64,000 bases of DNA from Sphaerisporangium rufum. GTDB lineage: Bacteria > Actinomycetota > Actinomycetes > Streptosporangiales > Streptosporangiaceae. Position 1 is the stretch's first letter, and every line of letters starts with the position of its first letter. A model generated the notes under the pieces. The model searched no databases. It was not told the DNA's origin and saw only the letters and a list, made by a program, of their open reading frames with translations. Positions 16,046 to 25,168 of the stretch are shown here, piece after piece. The translations under genes and the position numbers were made by a program. Location: positions 31,042-95,041 of the forward strand of contig NZ_BOOU01000077.1 in the NCBI RefSeq assembly GCF_016863395.1. The letters run 5' to 3'.

Positions 16046-16747
16046 TCAGACCGGCCAGGTCTCGCGGCGCCAGGCGGCGTCCCAGAACATCCACTCGTAG
16101 CGCGACGTGGTCACGAAGTGCTCGACCGCGGCCGCCCGCTGCTCGGGGGTGGCCGCGGCTCCGGTCCGGTCGGCCAGCGCCACCACCCGGCGGACCACCC
16201 CCTGGAACGCCTCGTCCCCGTAGGTCTCGATCCACCGCCGGTACAGCGGGTCCGGCGACGACTTCGCAAGCAGCGCCTCGCCGACCCGGGCGTAGATCCA
16301 ATAACAGGGCAGCACCGCGGCGAGCCCGTCCAGGAACGATCCGCCGTAGACGGTGGCCAGCAGATAGCTGGTGTACGCGCGGGTGGTCGGTCCCACCGGC
16401 TGGGCGGCCGCCTGCGCGGCCGAGCCGCCGAGCCGGTCCATGAACTCGGCGTGCATCTCCTGCTCGGCGGCGATCGCGCCCGCGGCGTCGCCGGCGAAGG
16501 CGCGCACGTCGTCCTCGCCGGGCGCCCGGGCCGCGCACACCGCCAGCGCCCGCGCGTAGTCGCGCAGATAGTGCGAGTCCTGCACCACGAAGTGCCGGAA
16601 GGCGTCGTGCGGCAGCGTGCCGTCCACCAGCCCGGTGATGAACGGGTGGTCCAGGATGGCCGCGTACACCGGGTCGATCGCCGTCCACAGTTCCGCGCTG
16701 AACGGCCGTGCAGTGCCGGGGGAATCGGGCATCTGGGGCATCGTCAT
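16046..16747 (-). CDS. tenA: TenA-family thiaminase II / aminopyrimidine aminohydrolase
   Basis: A 233-residue helical TenA protein that hydrolyses aminopyrimidine breakdown products of thiamine for salvage of the pyrimidine moiety. Typical segments: HPFITGLVDGTLPHDAFRHFVVQDSHYLRDYARAL near residues 33-68 (active-site Asp and Tyr), the catalytic cysteine in LPCYWIYARVGEAL near residue 148, and YGDEAFQ with the conserved glutamate near 176. Length is normal. It is directly preceded by a TPP riboswitch, which independently supports the role in thiamine metabolism. No other thi genes are adjacent. Confidence 0.94.
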   Translation of the reverse strand: MTMPQMPDSPGTARPFSAELWTAIDPVYAAILDHPFITGLVDGTLPHDAFRHFVVQDSHYLRDYARALAVCAARAPGEDDVRAFAGDAAGAIAAEQEMHAEFMDRLGGSAAQAAAQPVGPTTRAYTSYLLATVYGGSFLDGLAAVLPCYWIYARVGEALLAKSSPDPLYRRWIETYGDEAFQGVVRRVVALADRTGAAATPEQRAAAVEHFVTTSRYEWMFWDAAWRRETWPV

Positions 16748-16751
16748 CGGT

Positions 16752-16852
16752 CAACTCCCTACGCCGGCATGACCCGGTCAGGTTCGAGCGGTCTGCGGCC
16801 GCGTCCGCCGCACTCTCAGCCCGGTCCGCCGGGCTCCCGCGTCCGTCGCGCC
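16752..16852 (-). promoter_or_regulatory. TPP riboswitch (THI element)
   Basis: Read on the minus strand, the region contains the conserved pieces in order: GGGAGCCC, GGGCTGAGAGTGCGG, a variable arm, CGAACCTGACCGGGTCATGCC and GCGTAGGGAGTTG. The CTGAGA and ACCTGA...CGTAGGGA boxes are the pyrimidine- and pyrophosphate-sensing parts of the thiamine pyrophosphate aptamer. The final GGGAGTT also serves as the ribosome site of tenA a few bases downstream, so control is probably at translation initiation. Confidence 0.95.
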
Positions 16853-16909
16853 CGAGACTATTACCTTCGCGCCGCCCGGCGGCCGGCGGGCCGGCCGGGC
16901 GGCGGCCGG

Positions 16910-18097
16910 TCAGGGGACCAGTCGCAGCGCGGGCCGGCGGTCGCGGACGCCGAGCAGCTCCCGCACCCGGGGCACCGGCCAGGCGAGCGTGCCGGCCAGG
17001 GCGGCCATCGTGAGGCCGCCTTCGGCCGCCGCCAGGTCGAACGCCTGGCGCAGCATCACCGGGTGCTCGCCGGGGTAGCCGGTGATGGGCTCGCAGCCGA
17101 AGCCCGGCTGGTCGCGCAGCTCGGCCAGCCGCTGGTAGGCGCGCCCGGCGGCCGAGTCCGACAGCAGGCCGACCTCGCGGCAGCGGTACAGCAGGGAGTC
17201 GACCGACACGCCCCAGACGTTGCGCAGCTCGGCCAGCCGCCGCAGGTCGAGCCGCCTGGGCAGCTCGGGCAGGATGCTCTCGCGCGGGGTGAGGAACTCG
17301 GCGGCGAAGGTGTCGGCCTCGCGCTCCTGCTGGTGGTCGCCGGCCGCGGTGTCGCCGTGCAGCACCAGGTGGCCGAGCTCGTGCGCGGCGGTGAATCGGT
17401 AGCGGTGGATGTCGTCGAAGCGGTTGGCGGTGAGCACCACGATGGGCCGGGGCAGCTGGGAGGTGGAGAAGGCGTCCACCGTGGTGGCGTCCTCGTCCGG
17501 CGGCGGCAGCACCACCACGATGCCGTGCGCCTCCAGCCGCCGGACCAGGTGGGCGACCGGGCCGGTGCCCAGGCCCCAGTGCCGCCGCAGCGCCCGGGCG
17601 GCGGCCGCCGGGTCGCCGGCCGGGGCGGCGTGCACCTCGCCGCCGGCGAACCCGGGCAGGTCGACGGCCGGCAGCCGCACCCGCGACTCCAGGGCGTGGG
17701 CGAGCTCCCATACCTGCTCGACGAAGGCCACGGCCCGGGCCCGCTGGTGCGCCCGGGTGGAGCGCAGGCTGCGGAAGTGCGCCATCGAGCCGTCCAGCTT
17801 GGCGTGCGGGCGCCCGGGCAGGAAGAACGCCATGGGCACGCCGAGCACCTCGGCCAGCCGCGGCACCAGGTCGGGACGGGGCCGGGTGGCGCCCGTCTCG
17901 TACTGCCCGACCGCCGCCGGGGTCACCCCGAGCCGTTCGGCCAGGTCCTTCTTGGTCAGGCCGGTCAGCCGGCGCGCCTGGGTCAGCCGCGCCTGGTCGA
18001 AGGCGTCGGCCACCGCGCGCGGGGTGGGGCCGCGGCCGGTGCCCGCCGCGGCGCCGAACAGCCGGACCTGCCCGCGGCCGCTTTTACGCTCGTTCAT
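16910..18097 (-). CDS. XRE-type HTH regulator fused to ImmA/IrrE (M78) metallopeptidase domain
   Basis: A 395-residue protein. Residues about 35-95 are a Cro/CI-type helix-turn-helix (LTKKDLAERLGVTPAAVGQYETG). Residues about 205-300 hold the M78 zinc peptidase signature: FTAAHELGHLVLH near 240 with HEXXH ligands and EREADTFAAEFLTP as the third ligand region. Proteins of this class sense stress or DNA damage and cleave or antagonise repressors; fused forms also act as DNA-binding regulators. Its ATG overlaps the stop region of the upstream gene by 14 bases, so the pair is translated together. No integrase or other phage gene is nearby. Confidence 0.88.
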   Translation of the reverse strand: MNERKSGRGQVRLFGAAAGTGRGPTPRAVADAFDQARLTQARRLTGLTKKDLAERLGVTPAAVGQYETGATRPRPDLVPRLAEVLGVPMAFFLPGRPHAKLDGSMAHFRSLRSTRAHQRARAVAFVEQVWELAHALESRVRLPAVDLPGFAGGEVHAAPAGDPAAAARALRRHWGLGTGPVAHLVRRLEAHGIVVVLPPPDEDATTVDAFSTSQLPRPIVVLTANRFDDIHRYRFTAAHELGHLVLHGDTAAGDHQQEREADTFAAEFLTPRESILPELPRRLDLRRLAELRNVWGVSVDSLLYRCREVGLLSDSAAGRAYQRLAELRDQPGFGCEPITGYPGEHPVMLRQAFDLAAAEGGLTMAALAGTLAWPVPRVRELLGVRDRRPALRLVP

Positions 18098-18920
18098 CCG
18101 TACCGGTCGCCTGCGCCTCGTCGGTCTCGTCGTGCACGGGGAACAGCGCGGGGACGCGCCGCGCCATGGCAGGCCGCCCGACCAGCCCGATGTCGGGCAC
18201 CGCGCCCTGGTCGAAGCGCGCCGCCGGCACCGGCGGGACCGCCGGGGCGGCGGCGGAGCCGCCGGTAAGCGCGGCCGACAGCGGGATCTGCTCGCAGTGC
18301 ACCCAGTGGACGTGGCCGGTGTCGTCGATCAGCTCGGCCTCACCCCAGAACAGCTTGAGCAGGCCGGCCTGCGCGTTGGCGGCGTAGGCGACCGGGATCA
18401 GCCGGGTGTCGTCCGGCAGCTGCGCCAGGACGACCCGGGGATCGGGCCGGCCGGCGCCGCCGGTGTCGTCGGGGTCCTCGGCGTCCTCGTCCACGCCGAG
18501 GTCGAGGGACTCCTGGAAGAAGGAGGCGCGCGGGCCGAACCGGGTGAACAGCTCGCGGACCAGCGAGGACACCCGCCCGGGGCCGACGCGGGCGTCGCTG
18601 ATCGGCGTGGTGTCGTCCTCGGCGTACCGGAAGGGGAGTAAAAGGTTGCCGTCCAGCACGACCAGGTGGTGCGGCGAGCCGTGCGGCCGGACCACCCGGA
18701 AGCCGGGGTCGTCGCGGAAGCCGTCGACCAGCGCCTCGTAGCGGCGCGCCATCAGCGTGGACCCGTAGGCGTACCGCTTGCCGCTGCGCGAGGACTGCTG
18801 GGCGTCCTGCGCGTTGCCGGCCGCCTCCAGCAGGGACGCGGCCAGCCGCCCGCGCACCGACGCCGCCCGCTCGCCGAACCGCTCGACGGCCCAGCCGGAG
18901 ATGTGCGCCGCTTCCCGCAT
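18084..18920 (-). CDS. Unrecognised partner protein of the XRE-M78 gene
   Basis: A 278-residue soluble protein, first gene of a two-gene operon with the XRE-M78 protein (14-base overlap). It starts REAAHISGWAVERFGERAASV, has a central alpha/beta region (FRVVRPHGSPHHLVVLDGNLLLPFRYAED), an acidic stretch (VDEDAEDPDD) and a C-terminal disordered tail. Similar proteins sit upstream of M78-domain genes in other actinobacteria, as far as I recall, but I know of no assigned function. Candidates are a substrate, a sensor or a co-regulator of the peptidase. Confidence 0.7.
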   Translation of the reverse strand: MREAAHISGWAVERFGERAASVRGRLAASLLEAAGNAQDAQQSSRSGKRYAYGSTLMARRYEALVDGFRDDPGFRVVRPHGSPHHLVVLDGNLLLPFRYAEDDTTPISDARVGPGRVSSLVRELFTRFGPRASFFQESLDLGVDEDAEDPDDTGGAGRPDPRVVLAQLPDDTRLIPVAYAANAQAGLLKLFWGEAELIDDTGHVHWVHCEQIPLSAALTGGSAAAPAVPPVPAARFDQGAVPDIGLVGRPAMARRVPALFPVHDETDEAQATGTDERA

Positions 18921-19156
18921 CGTGCTCCTCCGTTCGCCGGCCCGCCGGCGCCGGGCGGCGCGGGGGCGTCACTTCGGTTTCCGGCAGCCTACCCCCGCCG
19001 GCACTGTAGTTGATGTTGTGACGCGCCACTGGCCCGGCCGGATCGCCCCGCCGCCGGCACCCGCCGTGAAAGCGTGCCGGGGTGTCGGGAGACAAGGAGG
19101 TGACGGCCGCCACAGAGCGCGGCGGCCCGCGGGAGGCTGCAGATGACGAGGAGACC

Positions 19157-19750
19157 ATGGTGACCCAGGCGCGGGATCCGGCCGTCGGGGACGCCTATCT
19201 GGTGCGGCTGTCGCAGGCCGAGCCGGAGAGTTTCGGTGCGGTCTTCGACGCCTACGGCGCGGAGATCCACCGTTATGTGGCCCAGCGGCTCGGTGTCGAC
19301 CAGGCCGAGGACGTGGTGGCCGAGACGTTCCTGATCGCGTTCCGCAAGCGGGACGGCTACGACCCGGCGCGGGCCGGCGTCCGGGCCTGGCTGTACGGCA
19401 TCGCGACCAAGCTGGTCGGCCGGCACCGCCGCTCGGAGATGCGCGCGCTGCGGGCGCTCGGGCGCTGTGCCCCGGAGCGGGACACCGATGGGCACGACGA
19501 GCGGGTCGCCACCCAGGTGAGCGCGCAGAGCCTGCGGCCTGACCTGGCCAGGGCGGTGGGCTCGCTCAACCGCGGCGACCGGGACGTGCTGCTGCTGCTC
19601 GCGCTGGGCGGGCTGAGCCACCAAGAGATCGCCGATGCCCTCGGCATCCCGTACGGGACGGTGGGATCCCGGCTGAACCGGGCCAGGCGCAAGGTGCGCG
19701 CCGTGCTGGGCGAGACCGATCCGATGGACGGAGGGAGTGACCATGAATGA
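19157..19750 (+). CDS. ECF-family RNA polymerase sigma factor
   Basis: A 197-residue sigma-70 ECF protein from the ATG at 19157, which has GAGGAG 5 bases upstream; an in-frame GTG at 19082 is less well supported. Region 2 spans about residues 20-90 (FGAVFDAYGAEIHRYVAQRLG, DVVAETFLIAFRKR, RAWLYGIATKLVGRHRR). Region 4 spans about 125-180 (LNRGDRDVLLLLALGGLSHQEIADALGIPYGTVGSRLNRAR). Its stop overlaps the start of the next gene, a CU044_5270-type membrane protein that is the usual partner of this ECF group and is probably its regulator. Confidence 0.92.
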   Translation: MVTQARDPAVGDAYLVRLSQAEPESFGAVFDAYGAEIHRYVAQRLGVDQAEDVVAETFLIAFRKRDGYDPARAGVRAWLYGIATKLVGRHRRSEMRALRALGRCAPERDTDGHDERVATQVSAQSLRPDLARAVGSLNRGDRDVLLLLALGGLSHQEIADALGIPYGTVGSRLNRARRKVRAVLGETDPMDGGSDHE

Positions 19751-20855
19751 CCTGGACGCGGTGCGCGAGCTGTATGGGGAACCGACGGCGAATCCGCAGG
19801 CCCGGCTCGTGCTGCGCGGCATCCGCGCGCGGGTGGTGAACGGCCGGCCGCGGCGCCGGCGGCCGATCTTCCGGCTGGCGGTGGCCGGCCTGGCCGCGGC
19901 GGCGGCAGCGGTGGCGGCGGTGCCGGTCGCCCACTCCTGGCTCGGAGCGGACGGGCGGATCACCGCGGGCGTGCGGTCCGGGCCGGACCTGCTGCGGGAG
20001 ATGGCCGATCGCGCCGAGTCGGCGCCGGCCGGGCAGGGCAGGTACTGGCATGTCGAGAGCCTCTCCCACCGCCCGTTCAACAAGCGCCTCGGCGCGGCGC
20101 CGAACCGGTACGAGGTGGAGGAGGCGGAGATCGCCGCCTACTGGACCGATCGGGAGGGCCGTGCCTGGTTCGCCTTCCGTGATCTCGGTGCTCGGCCTAG
20201 GACGGCGGCGGACCGGGAGGCCTGGGCACGCGACGGATCCCCGGAGAAGTGGGACAAGACCGTAGAGCCCAAGCTCAAGGTGAAGCTGTCCACTCAGCCG
20301 GACCAGGGCCACGTCGGGCAGGTGCGGGGAAAGGCGAACGACGAACCCGACGCGCCGGACGATTTCGTCTTCGCCGGGTCCGTCGCGACGTACGACGAGA
20401 TCCAGGGGCTGCCGGCCGAGCCGCGGGAGCTGACCGCCGCGGTGCGCGACCGCACGCTCCGCTCCACCACCCGGTCGGAGTACGACGAGCACAACATCAC
20501 CAGCACGCTGGCGGAGGATTTGCTGGCCGACCTGCCGGCCCCGCCGGCGGTCCGGGCGGCGGCGCTGCGCGCGCTGGCCGACCGGTCGGACTTCCAGTAC
20601 GCGGGACCGGCCGCCGACGATTGGGGCCGCCGGGGCGAGCTGTTCCGGATGGAGGCCGCGGGCGGCCGGCTGCGCGAGGAACTGCTCATCGACCCGGCGA
20701 CCACCCAGGTGCTGTCGTCACGGACCGAGAGCCGGTCGGAGCCGGAAGGGCCCATCGTCAAGGACAACTCCAAGACCTACCTCAAGGTCGGCTGGACGGA
20801 CGTCCCACCCGCGATCCCGGCGGTCCCCGAGGGCTTCTGGGACCGCATCACCTGA
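19743..20855 (+). CDS. CU044_5270-family membrane protein, putative partner of the ECF sigma factor
   Basis: A 370-residue protein with a short cytoplasmic N-terminus (DLDAVRELYGEPTANPQARLVLRGIRARV), one transmembrane helix around residues 40-62 (Ala/Val-rich) and a large extracytoplasmic domain. The ATG at 19743 follows GGAGGGAG and overlaps the sigma-factor stop by 8 bases, indicating translational coupling. The layout and the conserved start DLDAVRELYG are characteristic of proteins paired with ECF sigma factors in actinobacteria. Acting as an anti-sigma factor or extracellular sensor is inferred from topology and position. Confidence 0.82.
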   Translation: MNDLDAVRELYGEPTANPQARLVLRGIRARVVNGRPRRRRPIFRLAVAGLAAAAAAVAAVPVAHSWLGADGRITAGVRSGPDLLREMADRAESAPAGQGRYWHVESLSHRPFNKRLGAAPNRYEVEEAEIAAYWTDREGRAWFAFRDLGARPRTAADREAWARDGSPEKWDKTVEPKLKVKLSTQPDQGHVGQVRGKANDEPDAPDDFVFAGSVATYDEIQGLPAEPRELTAAVRDRTLRSTTRSEYDEHNITSTLAEDLLADLPAPPAVRAAALRALADRSDFQYAGPAADDWGRRGELFRMEAAGGRLREELLIDPATTQVLSSRTESRSEPEGPIVKDNSKTYLKVGWTDVPPAIPAVPEGFWDRIT

Positions 20856-21092
20856 CGGCAGGCCGGCCGGCCTTCGGGGGAGCGGCGCCGGCCGGGCCGA
20901 GGGGCCCGGGAGGGGCCGCCCAGGCGGCACCGGTCAATGGGCCCGTCGAAGGCCGCCGGTCGACGGAGGCGGTCGAAGGGGGGCGAAGCGGCCGGTTGGA
21001 GGCGCCGGTCAACGGCGGCGGTCGAAGGCGGCCGTTCGAACGAGGCCGGTGGGGGCCGCCGGCGGAGGGGGTCTTCGGTAAGAGGTGCCGGG

Positions 21093-22013
21093 TCAGGCGG
21101 AGGCGTGCCGGAGCGCGCCGACCGGTGCCGGGCGGGGCAGCCCGCGCTCGGCCCAGACGTCGCGCATCCGGTCGGGGTAGTCGGTGACCAGGCCGGCGAC
21201 GCCGAGGTCGAGCAGCCGGCCGGCCTCGGCCGGGTCGTTGACCGTCCAGGCGGCCACCGGCAGCCCGGCGGCCTGGGCGCGGGCCATCAGCCCGGCGTCC
21301 ACCAGCACCCGGTCCGGGGACAGGGTGGTGGCCCCGGTCGCCGCGGCCGCCGCGGCGATGTCGCCGCCGAAGTCGCCGGCCAGGTCGACGCCCAGCCACG
21401 CCGGATGCAGGGTGGCCTGCTCGACCAGGGCGTACCGGGTGTCGACCAGCCGCTCGGCGGCGCGCAGCACCCGCCAGTCGAAGCTCAGGATCGCCGCGCG
21501 GTCCCGGCGGCCGTGCCGGTCCAGCTCGGCCACGACCAGCTCGGTGAACTCGCGCGGGTCGCCGGACAGGTCCGGCCGGGTCGGATCGGACTTCAGCTCG
21601 ACGTGCAGCCGGACGCCGTCGGCGCCGTAGGCGTCCAGCAGCCCGAGCACCGCGCCGAGCGTCGGCATCCGGGTGCCGGGCACCGGCACCTGGGTGCCGG
21701 CGAAGCGGTCGGCCGCGCCCCGCGGGTTGCGCACGCCGACGTCCAGGGTGCGCAGCTGGCCGAGGGTGAGCGAGGCGATCGGCTTGCCGACGTAGGGGAA
21801 GGCCGGGTCGCCGGGCACCGCGGGTGCGGTGTCGGTGCTGGTCACCGCGGACACCGTCAGGTCGTGGGTGAGGACGGCCTGCCGGTCGGCGGTCAGCGCC
21901 ACGTCGATCTCGATCGCGTGGACGCCGATCTCCAGCGTGTGGACCAGGCCGGGCAGGGTGTTCTCCGGGCGCAGGCCGCGCGCCCCCCGGTGGCCGTGAA
22001 TCTCCGCATGCAC
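21093..22013 (-). CDS. Glycerophosphodiester phosphodiesterase
   Basis: A 306-residue TIM-barrel GDPD hydrolysing glycerophosphodiesters to glycerol-3-phosphate and an alcohol. The N-terminus has IHGHRGARGLRPENT (catalytic His, then Glu), followed by AIEIDVALTADRQAVLTHD (metal-binding Glu/Asp and second His). A later strand holds HVELKSD, and the C-terminus has AWTVNDPAEAGRLLDLGVAGLVTDYPD, a strong family signature. The GTG at 22013 is the only plausible start at this position, with AGGGTG 8 bases upstream. No signal peptide is visible, so it is probably cytoplasmic. Nearby downstream DNA (20932-21060) is a run of imperfect GGTCGAAGG-like repeats. Confidence 0.93.
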   Translation of the reverse strand: MHAEIHGHRGARGLRPENTLPGLVHTLEIGVHAIEIDVALTADRQAVLTHDLTVSAVTSTDTAPAVPGDPAFPYVGKPIASLTLGQLRTLDVGVRNPRGAADRFAGTQVPVPGTRMPTLGAVLGLLDAYGADGVRLHVELKSDPTRPDLSGDPREFTELVVAELDRHGRRDRAAILSFDWRVLRAAERLVDTRYALVEQATLHPAWLGVDLAGDFGGDIAAAAAATGATTLSPDRVLVDAGLMARAQAAGLPVAAWTVNDPAEAGRLLDLGVAGLVTDYPDRMRDVWAERGLPRPAPVGALRHASA

Positions 22014-22187
22014 AATGGCGCACCCTATCGTCCGCCCTCGCCGCCGCGCCGCACGCCGGGGGCGGCGCGCCCCGGGACGCGGTGGCGAGGCGAGGCGGCC
22101 CGCCGTCGGGCGGAGGTTTGCGGGCTTCGCTGAGCGGAAGTCGAATTCGTGGGGGATTGTCGCCATAGGGGAGGACGGAGCCGGGCC

Positions 22188-23522
22188 GTGGCCGCGAACA
22201 CGCTGACGACGCTGACGGGGAAACTCACCACCGCGGTGGCGCGGGTCGCGCTGTGGGTGCTCGCGCTGCTCAACCGGCGGCGGGCCCGGGCCGCCGGCCG
22301 GCCGGACTCCGGTCCGGTGCGCATCCTGCTGCTGCACGCCAACGGCATGGGCGGCACCATCCGCACCGTGCTCAACCTGGCCGGCCACCTGGCCGCCCGG
22401 CGCGAGGTGGAGATCGTCAGTGCCCTCCGGACCGCCGAGCGGCCGTTCTTCGACATCCCGCCCGGCGTGCGGGTGACCTACCTGGACGACCGCACCGCCC
22501 CGGGCGGCCCGGTGGCCCGGCTGCTCTCCCGCATCCCGGCGCTGCTGGTGCCGGAGGGGGAGAAGGCCAGGAAGTCGTTCACCCTGCGGACCGAGCTGCG
22601 GCTGATCGCCTACCTGCGCGCCATGGACTCCGGCGTGGTGATCGCCACCCGGCCGGCGTTCACCCTGCTCACCGCGCTGTTCGCTCCGCCCGAGGTCATC
22701 ACCGTCGGCCAGGAGCACGTCACCCTGGACTCGCACCCGCCGGCGCTGCGCCGCCTGATCCGCCGGCGCTACGGCCGGTTCGACGCGTTCGTCACCCTGA
22801 CCGAGGCGGACCGGGAGCGCTACGCCCGGCTGCTGCGCGGCGACCCGCCCGGGCGGCTGCTGAGCATCCCGAACGCCGTCCCCGAGCTGGACGGCGGGGT
22901 GTCCCCGCTGTCGGAGAAGACGGTGGTGGCCATGGGCCGGCTGGCGCACGCCAAGGGGTTCGACCGGCTGGTGAACGCCTGGCGGACCGTCGCCGAGCGG
23001 CACCCGGACTGGACGCTGCGCATCTACGGCGGCGGCCCCCGGGAGCGGCACGAGCGGTTGCAGGAGCGGATCGACCGGGCCGGGCTGGCCGGCAAGGTCG
23101 TGCTGATGGGCCGCACCGCGACCCCCGGCGCCGAGCTGGCCCAGGCGTCGATCCACGTGGTGAGCTCCCGGTACGAGGGGTTCGGCATGGCGATCCTGGA
23201 GGCGATGAGCAAGGGCCTGCCGGTGGTCAGCTTCGACTGCCCGTTCGGCCCCCGCGAGATCATCACCGACGGCCGGGACGGGCTGCTGGTCCGCTCGAAG
23301 AAGGCGGCGGACCTCGCCGAGGGCGTGTGCCGCCTCATCGAGGACGAGGATCTGCGCCGCCGGCTCGGCCGGGCCGCGCTGCGCACCGCCGGCCGCTACG
23401 ACCTGGCCACCGTCGGCGCGCGCTGGGAGGCGCTGCTCGGCGACCTGGCCGCCGCCCGGTCCGGCATCCCGCTGCGCAGGCCGGCCCCCGCCGGCGCCGG
23501 CGCCCCGCGCGCGGCGGCCTGA
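22188..23522 (+). CDS. GT4-family glycosyltransferase
   Basis: A 444-residue GT-B enzyme from the GTG at 22188 (GGAG upstream). Residues 1-35 are hydrophobic and basic, suggesting membrane association. The N-terminal domain has ILLLHANGMGGTIRTVLNLA, a typical nucleotide-sugar transferase opening. The C-terminal donor domain has VVAMGRLAHAKGFDRLVNAW near residue 246 and SSRYEGFGMAILEAMSKGLPVVSFDCPFGPREII with the E-x7-E motif near 325-355. Glycosyl donor and acceptor are unknown; relatives with the GP-EI ending act in teichoic acid or capsule glycosylation. It is divergent from the GDPD gene, sharing a 174-base promoter region. Confidence 0.88.
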   Translation: MAANTLTTLTGKLTTAVARVALWVLALLNRRRARAAGRPDSGPVRILLLHANGMGGTIRTVLNLAGHLAARREVEIVSALRTAERPFFDIPPGVRVTYLDDRTAPGGPVARLLSRIPALLVPEGEKARKSFTLRTELRLIAYLRAMDSGVVIATRPAFTLLTALFAPPEVITVGQEHVTLDSHPPALRRLIRRRYGRFDAFVTLTEADRERYARLLRGDPPGRLLSIPNAVPELDGGVSPLSEKTVVAMGRLAHAKGFDRLVNAWRTVAERHPDWTLRIYGGGPRERHERLQERIDRAGLAGKVVLMGRTATPGAELAQASIHVVSSRYEGFGMAILEAMSKGLPVVSFDCPFGPREIITDGRDGLLVRSKKAADLAEGVCRLIEDEDLRRRLGRAALRTAGRYDLATVGARWEALLGDLAAARSGIPLRRPAPAGAGAPRAAA

Positions 23523-23624
23523 CCGGCCGGGTCACCCGCCGGAGATCCGCCGGCCGGCCCGGCCGGGAGGCCGGGTCCGGACGACCGGGGCGGGTGCCCG
23601 CGCCATCGGGGCGTCTCCGCCGGC

Positions 23625-24527
23625 TCAGGACGGCGGTCCCGGTTCGGCCGCCGGTGGCGGGCCGGCGTCCTGGAGCTTCTTCATGATGTCCGGCGGCACC
23701 GGTCCGGCCGGCCGGATCATCAGCACGACCTGCCCGTCGGCGTACGGGTCGACGCTCATGACCCGCCATTTCGGGTCGACCTTCGACCGGGTCGTCAGGT
23801 CCCCGTAGCCCTGCCCGCCCGGCAGCGACCACTGCACGTTGTAGCGCGCGATCGTCAGGTGCTCGCGGGCGACCAGTGCCTCCACCGCCGCGACGGTGCG
23901 CCCCTCGACCGGGACGCCTTCCAGGGCCTCGCCCTTCGCCGTCGAGGAGTTGGTGGAGTCGTAGGGCTCGCCGGGGCGGGCGGCGCGCCCGAGGACGACC
24001 GTCGCCCGGCCGGTGAACCCGGCCTCGATGCGCAGGCCGATCGGGCAGGCGCCGCCCCCCGCCGTGCGGCAGGACGGGTCGTCGATGGTGTGGATCCTGC
24101 GGTCCCCTTCCATCATCACGATGGTCCCCACCACGCTGGGCGAGGCCGGGACCAGCCGCAGATCGATGTCGAAGCCGCAGGCGCGGAAGTCCTCGCCGAG
24201 CCGCCGCCGGTCGGCGAGCGGGTCCATGATCCGGGCGATCACGTGGTCGCGGTCCTTGGCGCAGACGACGGCGGCCTGGGCGGTGGAGGCGTCCTTCCCG
24301 AGCACCGCGTTGCCCGCCACCGCGGCCACCGTCACCGCGGCGGCGGCGACGGCTCCGGCGGCCAGGCGGCCCGCGAACCGGGGCCGCCGGGACGGCGCCG
24401 GCGGGGGCGGCGCGGTGCCCGCTTCGTCGCGCGACTGTCTGGTCAGCTCGGCCATGAGGTGTGCCCTTCGTTGCGCATGGCGGCCGCCGGGAAGGTCACG
24501 CTCGCCGGGAATGAGCGGATCGGTCAT
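23625..24527 (-). CDS. Membrane-anchored partner of the second ECF sigma factor
   Basis: A 300-residue protein with a cytoplasmic N-terminus (GERDLPGGRHAQRRAHLMAELT), one transmembrane helix near residues 55-72 and an extracytoplasmic domain ending in a Pro-rich tail. It contains paired cysteines (CAKDRDH, ACGFDIDL, SCRTAGGGACP) that could form disulfides outside the cell. Its ATG overlaps the stop of the sigma gene (ATGA, 24524-24527). Position and topology suggest an anti-sigma factor or envelope sensor; no zinc-binding HxxxCxxC motif is present, so it is not a ZAS-type anti-sigma factor. Confidence 0.75.
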   Translation of the reverse strand: MTDPLIPGERDLPGGRHAQRRAHLMAELTRQSRDEAGTAPPPPAPSRRPRFAGRLAAGAVAAAAVTVAAVAGNAVLGKDASTAQAAVVCAKDRDHVIARIMDPLADRRRLGEDFRACGFDIDLRLVPASPSVVGTIVMMEGDRRIHTIDDPSCRTAGGGACPIGLRIEAGFTGRATVVLGRAARPGEPYDSTNSSTAKGEALEGVPVEGRTVAAVEALVAREHLTIARYNVQWSLPGGQGYGDLTTRSKVDPKWRVMSVDPYADGQVVLMIRPAGPVPPDIMKKLQDAGPPPAAEPGPPS

Positions 24528-25168
24528 GAGTCCTCCACTGAGGGCCGGAGCGCGGGATGGCGCTCACCCGGTCTGTGTGCCGGGCCGCCCGGCGGTTCCC
24601 GCACCTCGCCGGGACGCGAGGCGGTCAGCCTCCTGAGCCGGGCGCGGGCCCGCGACAGGCGGGAGCGCACCGTCCCCACCGGCAGGCCCAGCGCGGTCGC
24701 GGCATCGTCATAGCCGAGGCCCGCCCACACGCACACGGATAGGATCTCCTGGTCGGCGAGCGGAAGCCGGTTCACCGCGGCGAGCACCCGGCGCATCCGG
24801 TGCTCGTCGTCGAGCCGGCCGGCGATGTCATCGGCCGGATCGGGTTCGGCGGCCGGGGCGGGCATCCGGGCCAGGGCGTCACGATGAGTGCGCCTGGCGC
24901 GGTGGCGGTTGCGCAGCACGTTGTTGGCCACGCCGAGCAGCCAGGGCAGCGCGGAGTCGCGCTCGGGACGCAGTTCCCCGTGCCGCCGCCATGCCTCCAG
25001 GAACACCACCGAGGTGAGGTCCTCGGCCTCCGACCAGTCGGCTGTCCGGCGGAAGCAGTGGTTGTAGACGGCGCGCGCGTGCCGGTCGAAGATGACGCCG
25101 AAGGCCTCGGTGTCCCCGTCCGCCGCGCGCGTCCATAGCTCGGCGTCTGTGGGAGGGCTGTCCATCAC
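24524..25168 (-). CDS. ECF-family RNA polymerase sigma factor
   Basis: A 214-residue ECF sigma factor. Region 2 is FGVIFDRHARAVYNHCFRRTADWSEAEDLTSVVFLEAWRR and onward near residues 22-65; region 4 is LPLADQEILSVCVWAGLGYDDAATALGLPVGTVRSRLSRAR near 132-172. A 35-residue Pro/Arg-rich tail follows. It is co-translated with the downstream membrane protein through an ATGA overlap. Target promoters are not identifiable here; a dyad-free 180-base intergenic region precedes it. Confidence 0.92.
   Translation of the reverse strand: MMDSPPTDAELWTRAADGDTEAFGVIFDRHARAVYNHCFRRTADWSEAEDLTSVVFLEAWRRHGELRPERDSALPWLLGVANNVLRNRHRARRTHRDALARMPAPAAEPDPADDIAGRLDDEHRMRRVLAAVNRLPLADQEILSVCVWAGLGYDDAATALGLPVGTVRSRLSRARARLRRLTASRPGEVREPPGGPAHRPGERHPALRPSVEDS

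Noticed and set aside
16910..18920. Prophage or integrative element signalled by the ImmA-like protein
   Set aside because: No integrase, excisionase, att-like repeat or structural phage gene lies nearby; flanks are ordinary chromosomal genes.
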